Part shown: in pieces, positions 14,101-19,163 of the stretch | Position numbering within the stretch: position 1 is the first letter of the stretch | Layout: every line of letters begins with the position of its first letter | Assembly (NCBI GenBank): GCA_038327995.1 | Contig: JBBQLP010000050.1 | Span: forward strand, 1 to 19,163 | Reading direction: 5' to 3' | Origin: CAIOYC01 sp038327995 | GTDB taxonomy: Bacteria > Pseudomonadota > Alphaproteobacteria > Caulobacterales > Caulobacteraceae | DNA: 19,163 nucleotides | The notes under the pieces: generated by a model | The model's input: only the letters and a program-made list of their open reading frames with translations | The model's database searches: none | Told to the model about the DNA's origin: nothing | Position numbers and translations under genes: made by a program

Positions 14101-15996
14101 GAAGCTCAGCTTCTCCCCGCGCTCGTCCTCAAGCTCGAACTCGTGCACCCAGATGGTGGTTGAAGCCCCGTCCGGCTCTTGCCGTTTCACCTGGAATCCA
14201 TCCTCGGTGAGCGCCTTCAGGCCCATGTTCTCGAAGATCGGCAAGACGTCCGCCAAAGGCACGAAATCGCCCGCACGGTAGAGCTTGACCCGGAATGACC
14301 GTTTTGAGTCCGTCTCGCGGCGGTAGGCGCGAATCCGCAAGGGATTTTCCTGCCCCGTTTCCGGGCGCTCGAGGGTCTCGATCACCTGCAGATCGTCAAG
14401 CGCCTCGGTGGGGGAATAGCGGTCGCGGTAGCCTGCGGGGAAGGCTTCGGCGTAGCGGCCCAGAATCTCTCGCACGCGGCCCGGCGCGACGCCGCCGTCG
14501 CGGGCCTGCGACTCGAAGCGGTCGGACCAGGTGCGCACCTGCTCGGCGATTTCCGCCTCGATGGCGCGGGGATCCGGTTCGGGATGATCGCCGGGCGACA
14601 CGCCGATGATGAAGTGCAGTCGCGTCAGGGGTTGGTCCGACAGGGTCAGATAGATAGCTGAAACCCGCCCGCCCCAGGCCCGCGCCAGGATCTTTCCGGC
14701 CGCCGTACGCACATCCATGTCGTAACGGTCGCGGGGGATGAACAGGAGTACTGAGATGAAGCGGTCGAACGGGTCCTGGCGCGCAAACAGCCGCACACGC
14801 GGACGGTCGGACAGGTGCAGGATGCCCAGCGCATTCTCGTAAAGGTCGTCCTCCTCGATCTGAAACAGCTCGTCGCGGGGATAGCTCTCCACCACGTTGC
14901 GCAGGCGTTTCTCGTTGTGGGCGCTGGGGTTTTCGCCCGCCCGACGCAGCACATTCTCGACCTTGCGGCGGATCAGCGGCAGGTCGTGCACCGAGGCCTC
15001 GTAGGCTTCCACGGTGAACAGGCCGACGAAGCGGACCTCGCCAAACGCGGCCCCGTCCGGGCCGTAACGCTTGATCCCGATGTAGTCCATATTGGTGCGT
15101 CGATGCACCCTAGACCGAAGGTTGGACTTGGCGACCACCACGGGCGCGGCCCCCTTCAGATAGCTGGCCAGCCCCGCCGCCAGCACGGCGGGCTCCGACG
15201 CCCGGCGCAGCACCGAACGGGCTGGATCGCGCAAGACGCCCAGGCAATCCTCGGGCCTGAACTTCGGCTCCTCCGCCGCGTAGTCGCCGTTCGCCTCTCG
15301 CGGATATTCGTAGATGCGGGCGCCGAGAAAGACGAACCGGTCGGTGGTCAGCCATTTCAGGAAGGCCAGGTATTCCCCTACCTCATAGGCCCCGGCCGCG
15401 CCGAACGCCCTCGGGGGCGCGGTCGCGGCAAGTTCCGTGATGGCTTTGTCCATCAGCGCAGTCATCCTGGGGAAGTCGGCGACGGCGGCGGCGGCGTCTT
15501 CCAGCGTGGCCTTGACCCCGGTGATCAAGCCCTCGCGCCGATCCTCGCCCACCGGCTCCAGCACCACCACGATCAGGGATGTCTCGCGGCCCCCCAGCGT
15601 GACCACGGGATGGAACATGGCCTTCACCACGAAGCCGCCGTCGCCAAGTTCGCCCATGACGCTGTCGACCAGGAAGGGCTTGTCGTCCTGCACAACGACC
15701 AGAACGTCGGACTTCAGACGCCGTCCGTCCGCCCCCGCGCCGCTGAGCAATTGCACCAGTGGCGCATCGCCCTTGCGGTCCTGCGCCAGACGCCAGGCCT
15801 GCGCCAGATTGGCCATCAGGTCAGCGAGGTCGCAGTCCGGCAACTCCTCGGGCCGCCAGTCGTCCGCCGCCTGTCGGACGAAGTCTTCCTGGGCGGCGGA
15901 CAGCACCTTGGACCCCAGAGCTTCGGCGAAGGCGCGCATCAGGGTTCGGGCGGATTTTTCATGCGCCAGATGAGGAAGGGTCTGATCGCCGCTCAT
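11104..15996 (-). CDS. gdhZ: NAD-specific glutamate dehydrogenase, large class
   Basis: A 1630-residue protein of the ~180-kDa NAD-dependent glutamate dehydrogenase class found in alphaproteobacteria, Pseudomonas and Streptomyces. It deaminates glutamate to 2-oxoglutarate and ammonia. The long N-terminal regulatory half (to about residue 700) includes LVVVQDDKPFLVDSVMGEL (about 98-116). The catalytic part has ARGGLRWSDRRDDFRTEVLGL (819-839), GLVKAQQVKNAVIVPVGAKGGFF (838-860) and a nucleotide-binding region around VGVGDMSGDVFGNGM (near residue 990), all characteristic. In Caulobacter the orthologue GdhZ also affects FtsZ and cell division; whether that applies here is inference. The gene fills 4.9 kb without interruption. 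The ATG at 15996 has a weak ribosome binding site (GCGGAAAACCCT). No convincing promoter was found in the 331 bp upstream. Confidence 0.96.
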   Translation of the reverse strand: MSGDQTLPHLAHEKSARTLMRAFAEALGSKVLSAAQEDFVRQAADDWRPEELPDCDLADLMANLAQAWRLAQDRKGDAPLVQLLSGAGADGRRLKSDVLVVVQDDKPFLVDSVMGELGDGGFVVKAMFHPVVTLGGRETSLIVVVLEPVGEDRREGLITGVKATLEDAAAAVADFPRMTALMDKAITELAATAPPRAFGAAGAYEVGEYLAFLKWLTTDRFVFLGARIYEYPREANGDYAAEEPKFRPEDCLGVLRDPARSVLRRASEPAVLAAGLASYLKGAAPVVVAKSNLRSRVHRRTNMDYIGIKRYGPDGAAFGEVRFVGLFTVEAYEASVHDLPLIRRKVENVLRRAGENPSAHNEKRLRNVVESYPRDELFQIEEDDLYENALGILHLSDRPRVRLFARQDPFDRFISVLLFIPRDRYDMDVRTAAGKILARAWGGRVSAIYLTLSDQPLTRLHFIIGVSPGDHPEPDPRAIEAEIAEQVRTWSDRFESQARDGGVAPGRVREILGRYAEAFPAGYRDRYSPTEALDDLQVIETLERPETGQENPLRIRAYRRETDSKRSFRVKLYRAGDFVPLADVLPIFENMGLKALTEDGFQVKRQEPDGASTTIWVHEFELEDERGEKLSFADIKAPFEDAFVAIWTGRTESDGFNRLVLELGVPWREAALVRAFARYRLQSGLDPSQTVQEQSLSAYPGIARLMLDMFRAKFDPAVSAPSADREAQADAIFGKIVDALQTVESLDADRVLRRLALLVKAMKRTNYYQTGEDGGPKPYISFKVASRELDDLPAPRPYREIFVWSPQVEGVHLRFGPVARGGLRWSDRRDDFRTEVLGLVKAQQVKNAVIVPVGAKGGFFPKCLPRGGTPDAIRVEAVAAYKTFLSGLLDITDNLDAKGAVIRPEGVIALEGDDPYLVVAADKGTATFSDIANGVAGDYGFWLGDAFASGGSHGYDHKAMGITARGAWEAVKRHFREMGKDIQSEPFTVVGVGDMSGDVFGNGMLLSKATKLLATFDHRHIFLDPDPDPAASWTERKRMFDLPRSSWDDYDQSLISQGGGVIPRTAKTVEVTPQVQALLGITETQLSPTDLIRAILKAPVELLYLGGIGTYVKAATESHADVGDKASDAVRIDASELRVRVVGEGANLGLTQAGRIAYARFGGPDGKGGRINTDAIDNSAGVDTSDHEVNIKILTNQAERAGDLKPEKRDPLLVEMTADVGLHVLKHNYAQTLALSLQEASAIADLDAHGRFMLDLEAQGRLDRKVEGLPRAAAVADLRTAGRGLTRPELAVLTAYGKLELSAEIVAGAAPDDPYFEMTLRNYFPKPLARFEDEMQAHRLRREIIATVLANTVVDMAGPTFASRLQSAVGCDAGAMVLAFEAARQVFRLDEAWKAVGALDLKVSASAQLALYQEIADVVRGQTFWFSRHAAEKGSTVQGLIDAYRPACDALKGKGVALLSPFEREVVASRTRRFVELGAPETLAATVAALRPMTSVTEIADLAAASGWDALAVGRVYHQAGAAFGFDRLRAAAAAIRTTDPYERQALRGLILELLGEQTARTRAIIALAGDEPVANGKAADKAVDAWAEPRRASVDRARKLISDIESAADGWSFAKLTIANAALREAGTA

Positions 15997-16327
15997 AGGG
16001 TTTTCCGCAGGATTCGCCCCGGAAAGCCGGGCTTACGGTCGAACCTAGAGGATTTCGCAGCGAACTGTGTGTGGATTTGGCGGGAAACGGCCGCTCAACG
16101 CGCACTTTTTGTTCCGGACGGAAGGACGTATATACAGAAACGCCGCCGACGGCGCGAAGCCATCGACGGCGCGGGCGACCACGCGGGGGAACGGGTCGCC
16201 ATTTTCCGACGCCGTACGCTAACTCGTGGGGGGACGGGTGCGCGGGCGAAGGTCGGGATTCTGGCCCCGACGACAGATATGTAGTCCCTCCTGCGACATT
16301 TTCACCCCATAGCGCCCTCCCGAGGCG
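15997..16327. other. Non-coding gap upstream of the glutamate dehydrogenase gene
   Basis: About 330 bp without a credible protein gene. It holds several small structures: a CCCGG-CTTT-CCGGG stem (16016-16029 area) just before the dehydrogenase start; the dyad TTCGC-A-GCGAA (16054-16064); the AT-rich palindrome GTATATAC (16128-16135), a possible -10 element on either strand; the direct repeat CGACGGCGCG at 16147-16156 and 16164-16173; and an inverted repeat GGCGACC (16174-16180) / GGTCGCC (16194-16200) followed by ATTTTCC. The inverted repeat with its short T run could end a plus-strand transcript, but weakly. The region could carry a regulated promoter for glutamate catabolism or a small RNA; nothing here is recognised as a known RNA family. 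Confidence 0.4.
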
Positions 16328-16351
16328 AAAAAACTGTTCACGCTTGCGTGA
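16328..16351 (-). terminator. Intrinsic terminator overlapping the AI-2E family gene stop
   Basis: On the minus strand a perfect dyad TCACGCAAGCGTGA (16351-16338; 6-bp stem, or 5 bp with a four-base loop) is followed after ACAG by six T residues (16333-16328). The final TGA of the stem is the stop codon of the AI-2E family gene, so the terminator begins inside the coding sequence. It should separate that gene from the glutamate dehydrogenase gene downstream. Confidence 0.65.
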
Positions 16352-17444
16352 CGTCAGCCAGTTTTCCATCGCCCACGGCCGAGCGAGGCTTGCGGATCAG
16401 CACCGGCTCCTGTTCGGGCGAGCCGTCTCCCGAAAGCAGGACTGCGATCCAGCGCGACCCCTCGAACTGCGCCAGAATGATAATCCCGGTCACGGTCAGC
16501 GGCGTAGAGAGGAACATCCCGGGAATGCCCCAGATCGCGCCCCAGAAGGCGAGGCTGAGCAGCACCACCACCGGATCAATGTTTAAACCGTCACGCTGCA
16601 TCTTCGGCTGGATCACATTGCCGACCACGAACATGATCACCTCGAGCCCTATGAACAGCATCAAGCCGGGCCAGAAGCTGGGAAACTGCACCAGGGCGAA
16701 TAGGGGCGGCAGCACCGTGCCGATAGCCCCGCCGATCACCGGTACATAGACCGCCACAAAAATCAGAAAGGCCCAGAAGCTAGCGTTCGGCAATCCGACC
16801 AGGGCCATCAGCGCCCAGGAGCCCAGGGCGATCATCGCCCCCGTCACTGTCTGGATCCACAGATACCGCTCCACCCCATTCCTGATGCGCAGGAAAACGG
16901 CGGTGGCGTGCTCGCGCTCCTGCCATTCCGGAAAGAGGGCGGCGACCTTCTTCGGCAAGAGCTGCCGCGAGGCGATCAGAAAGCCAAGATAGATCAGCAC
17001 CGTCAAGGCCCCACCCCCGAACGCCTGCAGCGCCCGCGCCACGTCGCCGATGTATTTGCTGGGATTTAGCTGGTCGATGAGCTGTTGAACCGTCGGCGGC
17101 GACATCACCCCCATTGCCCCGCCGATCTGGGCGATGAGGGCGTTCAGGTGGGGCAGGTCTTTCAGCAGTTCCGTGATGAAGGCCGCTGCGTTGCCGACCA
17201 CCGCATAGATGGTCAGGCCGAACGCCAGCGCTGTCAGCACCAGCGCTGCGGGCAAGGCGGCCCACTCCGGCAAAAAGGGCGCCCGCCCGGCGATAAGCCG
17301 CGCCAACCCGTCCACCAAGACCAGAAGAAACAAGGCCAGCACCAGAGGGGTCAGGATGCCCGACATCCAGGACAGCGCCGCGGCGCCGATGATCACCGCG
17401 ATCACCACCAGCGCCGTGCGCCCCACCTCAGAATTGCTCATCAT
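16338..17444 (-). CDS. AI-2E family transporter (PerM-like membrane protein)
   Basis: A 368-residue inner-membrane protein of the AI-2E/PerM family, beginning MMSNSEVGRTALVVIAVIIG. About eight hydrophobic segments are visible. The conserved C-terminal core includes LPNASFWAFLIFVAVYVPVIGGAIGTVLPPLFAL and GNVIQPKMQRDGLNIDPVVVLLSLAFWGAIWGIPGMFLSTPLTV. Members have been linked to autoinducer-2 export (TqsA) or to Na+/H+ antiport, but most have no proven substrate, and none can be assigned here. I chose the ATG at 17444 (the next codon, 17441, is equally possible) because a GAGG lies 10 nt upstream and the first helix follows directly. A longer frame open to 17636 would add 64 residues lacking family character and run over the metK control region. 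The stop lies within an intrinsic terminator. Confidence 0.88.
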   Translation of the reverse strand: MMSNSEVGRTALVVIAVIIGAAALSWMSGILTPLVLALFLLVLVDGLARLIAGRAPFLPEWAALPAALVLTALAFGLTIYAVVGNAAAFITELLKDLPHLNALIAQIGGAMGVMSPPTVQQLIDQLNPSKYIGDVARALQAFGGGALTVLIYLGFLIASRQLLPKKVAALFPEWQEREHATAVFLRIRNGVERYLWIQTVTGAMIALGSWALMALVGLPNASFWAFLIFVAVYVPVIGGAIGTVLPPLFALVQFPSFWPGLMLFIGLEVIMFVVGNVIQPKMQRDGLNIDPVVVLLSLAFWGAIWGIPGMFLSTPLTVTGIIILAQFEGSRWIAVLLSGDGSPEQEPVLIRKPRSAVGDGKLADVTQA

Positions 17445-17557
17445 CAGCTTATTGCCTCGCGCGCCCTGAGGGCGAAACGCGCCTCCGGGATTTGTGACTG
17501 TCGGCGGCGCGGACAAAACGGTCAATCTTCTGACTGGAAAGCGTAGCGAATCCCCGC

Positions 17558-17583
17558 GACCTGCGGCTTGCAGACCGCAGGTC
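17558..17583 (+). promoter_or_regulatory. Perfect 9-bp inverted repeat in the metK upstream region
   Basis: GACCTGCGG (17558-17566) and CCGCAGGTC (17575-17583) are perfectly complementary, with the 8-nt spacer CTTGCAGA between them. As RNA it would be a strong hairpin; as DNA, a dyad. Neither strand has a T run after it, so it is not an intrinsic terminator. It ends 3 bp before the AT-rich near-palindrome at 17587-17608 and lies 79 bp before the metK start. I do not recognise it as a known SAM-binding RNA class. Confidence 0.55.
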
Positions 17584-17586
17584 AGC

Positions 17587-17608
17587 CATATAAGGATGTC
17601 TTTATATG
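17587..17608 (+). promoter_or_regulatory. Candidate SAM/SAH-cycle regulator operator upstream of metK
   Basis: A 22-bp near-palindrome reads CATATAAGGAT on the left arm and GTCTTTATATG on the right; 9 of 11 base pairs are symmetric. In a GC-rich genome this AT-rich dyad stands out. It closely resembles the CATATAAAGA...TCTTTATATG element that comparative genomics described before methionine and SAM/SAH-cycle genes in alphaproteobacteria, attributed to ArsR-family SahR/SamR regulators (from memory). It lies 55 bp before the metK start and overlaps a candidate promoter, TTGCAG (17568-17573) with TATAAG (17589-17594), spacer 15 bp, so binding would repress metK. Confidence 0.6.
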
Positions 17609-17662
17609 CTCGCGCCCGCCGCGTAGCGATCAGCACAGACCATTTCGTTCCGGAGCGCTCCT

Positions 17663-18829
17663 TTGGCCCGTCCCTCCTATATCTTCACCTCCGAAAGCGT
17701 CTCAGAGGGGCACCCGGACAAGGTCGCAGACCGCATCTCCGACACGGTGGTGGACGCCTTTCTGAGCGCCGATCCCTACGCCCGCGTCGCGTGTGAGACC
17801 CTGGTCACCACCCAGCGCATCGTATTGGCGGGCGAGGTGCGTGGCCCCGAAGGCGTGATCGAGAGCCTCGAGGAGAAGGTCCGGGCGGCGGTCAAGGACA
17901 TCGGTTACGAGCAGGAGGGCTTCCACTGGAAGACCGCCAGCTACGACTGCTACCTGCACGCCCAATCCGCCGACATCGCCGTGGGCGTGGACGCCGCGGG
18001 CAACAAGGACGAGGGCGCGGGCGACCAGGGCATCATGTTCGGCTACGCCACCAACGAGACGCCGGAGCTGATGCCGGCGACCCTGCAATACAGCCACAAC
18101 ATCCTGAAAAAGCTGGCCGACGTGCGCCATGCGTCAACCACGAGCGGCCTGCAGCCCGACGCCAAGAGCCAGGTCACGCTGCTCTATGAGAACGGCAAGC
18201 CGATCCGCGCCACCTCCATCGTGCTCTCCACCCAGCACGACAAGGGGCTGACCTCCGCCGACGTGGCCGAGATCGTGCGTCCGCACATTCTGGCCGTGTT
18301 GCCGGCCGGCTTCGTCACCGAAGAGACCGAGTGGCACATCAACCCCACCGGCATCTTCGAGATCGGCGGTCCGGATGGAGACGCGGGCGTGACGGGCCGC
18401 AAGATCATCGTCGACACCTACGGCGGCGCGGCTCCGCACGGCGGCGGCGCCTTCTCGGGAAAGGACCCCACCAAGGTCGACCGCTCCGCCGCCTATATGT
18501 GCCGCTATCTCGCCAAGAACGTCGTCGCGGCGGGCCTTGCCGACAAGTGCACCATCCAGATCGGCTACGCCATCGGGGTCTCCAAGCCGCTGAGCTTTTA
18601 TGTCGACCTGCACGAGAACGGCCAAATCGACCCCGCCAAGCTGGAAAAGGCGCTGCCTGACATGGTGGGCGGCGCAACCCCGAGAGTCATCCGCGAACAC
18701 CTGAAGCTCAACCGCCCGATCTATGCCAGGACCGCCGCCTACGGCCACTTCGGCCGGACGCCGGACGCCGACGGCGGCTTCTCTTGGGAGAACACCGATC
18801 TGGTAGGCGAGCTCAAAGGGCTGGTCTGA
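17663..18829 (+). CDS. metK: S-adenosylmethionine synthetase
   Basis: A 388-residue enzyme making S-adenosylmethionine from methionine and ATP in the cytoplasm. Family motifs are intact: FTSESVSEGHPDKVADRISD (8-27), the ATP-binding GAGDQGIMFGYATNET (118-133) and the glycine-rich GGGAFSGKDPTKVDRSAAY (260-278). Length matches the bacterial norm of about 385. The start codon is TTG at 17663: it encodes the residue before ARPSYIFTSESVSEG, where homologues start, and has a GGAG (17652-17655) 7 nt upstream. No in-frame ATG is nearby. Expression is probably controlled through the inverted repeat and near-palindrome at 17558-17608. ruvC follows 70 bp downstream on the same strand; possible co-transcription is inference. 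Confidence 0.97.
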   Translation: MARPSYIFTSESVSEGHPDKVADRISDTVVDAFLSADPYARVACETLVTTQRIVLAGEVRGPEGVIESLEEKVRAAVKDIGYEQEGFHWKTASYDCYLHAQSADIAVGVDAAGNKDEGAGDQGIMFGYATNETPELMPATLQYSHNILKKLADVRHASTTSGLQPDAKSQVTLLYENGKPIRATSIVLSTQHDKGLTSADVAEIVRPHILAVLPAGFVTEETEWHINPTGIFEIGGPDGDAGVTGRKIIVDTYGGAAPHGGGAFSGKDPTKVDRSAAYMCRYLAKNVVAAGLADKCTIQIGYAIGVSKPLSFYVDLHENGQIDPAKLEKALPDMVGGATPRVIREHLKLNRPIYARTAAYGHFGRTPDADGGFSWENTDLVGELKGLV

Positions 18830-18899
18830 CGCCCTTACGCCGTTAACCCAGAGGTTCGTGCTTTCCTCCATCATCGCCGCGCGCGATGGTGTGGAACAC

Positions 18900-19163
18900 A
18901 TGACGAACGCGATTCGGATATTGGGCCTCGATCCCGGCCTTCGCCGCATGGGCTGGGGGGTGATCGTGTGCGAGGGCTCGCAGCTGACCTGCGTCGCGCA
19001 CGGGACCATCACGCCCTCCGAGACCGGCCCCTTCGCCTCCCGGCTGTTGCACCTGTTCGAGGCGCTGGAGGCCGTGATCGCCGAGCACGCCCCCCACGAG
19101 GCGGCGGTGGAAGAGGTATTCGTCAACATGAACCCGGCCTCGACCCTGAAGCTCGGCCACGCC
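18900..19163 (+). CDS. ruvC: Holliday junction endonuclease RuvC (partial, N-terminus)
   Basis: The first 88 codons of ruvC; the gene continues past the right edge. The protein begins MTNAIRILGLDPGLRRMGWG, with the first catalytic acid at Asp11, and continues to AAVEEVFVNMNPASTLKLGHA, where Glu71 matches the second catalytic acid (Glu66 in E. coli). RuvC resolves Holliday junctions with RuvAB. The ATG at 18900 places the LGLDPG motif at the usual distance from the start; an in-frame GTG lies three codons upstream (18891). The ribosome binding site is weak. The 70 bp between metK and ruvC contain no obvious terminator. Confidence 0.95.
   Translation, partial: MTNAIRILGLDPGLRRMGWGVIVCEGSQLTCVAHGTITPSETGPFASRLLHLFEALEAVIAEHAPHEAAVEEVFVNMNPASTLKLGHA

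Noticed and set aside
14815..16284. 489-codon plus-strand frame antisense to the glutamate dehydrogenase gene and extending into the gap
   Set aside because: Composition is that of an antisense shadow; no ribosome binding site and no family resemblance. Its extension into 15997-16284 was the only coding candidate in the gap.
16218..16298. Short minus-strand frame in the gap (about 26 codons, beginning MSQEGLH)
   Set aside because: No ribosome binding site at a proper distance, Arg/Pro-rich composition and no means here to test conservation; a small peptide cannot be excluded but is unsupported.
17462..17474. CGCCC-TGA-GGGCG hairpin in the AI-2E family gene leader
   Set aside because: Short, with no T run, and hairpins of this size are expected by chance at this GC content; not called as a regulatory element.
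17445..17636. N-terminal extension of the AI-2E family protein by 64 residues
   Set aside because: The extra sequence is basic, non-conserved in character and would cover the metK operator and hairpin; the ATG pair at 17444/17441 with a nearby GAGG is better.
17558..17662. SAM-II or SAM/SAH riboswitch before metK
   Set aside because: The short hairpin and AT-rich palindrome do not show the pseudoknot sequences I know for these classes, and the palindrome is better explained as a protein operator.

Overview
The window is GC-rich (about 65-75% where I counted by hand), densely coded chromosomal DNA from an alphaproteobacterium. I would guess Caulobacterales, at moderate confidence. The evidence is a split proton-translocating transhydrogenase (pntAA/pntAB/pntB) preceded by the small aa3-type cytochrome oxidase subunit IV, a 1630-residue NAD-dependent glutamate dehydrogenase of the large alphaproteobacterial/actinobacterial class, an Rsm22-type ribosome assembly factor, and promoters placed so that the mRNA would begin at the start codon. 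I see no tRNA, rRNA, insertion sequence, CRISPR array or prophage.

Layout. 1-2810 (minus strand): an energy-metabolism operon read leftwards as coxIV-like, pntAA, a 79-aa membrane protein, pntAB, a 101-aa membrane protein, a 116-aa secreted protein, then pntB (only its first 27 codons are inside). Three uncharacterised small genes are interleaved with the transhydrogenase subunits, and four consecutive junctions overlap by 1-4 bases. 2955-5369 (plus): an MFS transporter and an Rsm22-like protein carrying a four-cysteine Fe-S signature. 5390-8805 (minus): DNA polymerase I and an Rrf2-family regulator, each with its own candidate promoter. 9018-11096 (plus): Kup potassium transporter. 11104-17444 (minus): NAD-glutamate dehydrogenase and, upstream of a clear intrinsic terminator, an AI-2E-family membrane protein. 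17663-19163 (plus): metK, starting with TTG behind a striking regulatory region, then the 5' part of ruvC.

The genes are mostly core housekeeping functions: NADPH/proton balance, DNA repair (polA, ruvC), potassium, glutamate catabolism and S-adenosylmethionine synthesis. The parts most worth a second look are the accessory genes inside the pnt operon, two of which have clearly lower GC than their neighbours; the metK control region (a 9-bp inverted repeat followed 3 bp later by a 22-bp near-palindrome resembling the alphaproteobacterial SAM/SAH-cycle operator); two textbook leaderless-type promoters (polA and the MFS gene); and a low-GC patch inside the Rsm22-like gene. I found no convincing evidence for a wholly new multi-gene system; the pnt accessory set is the best candidate.
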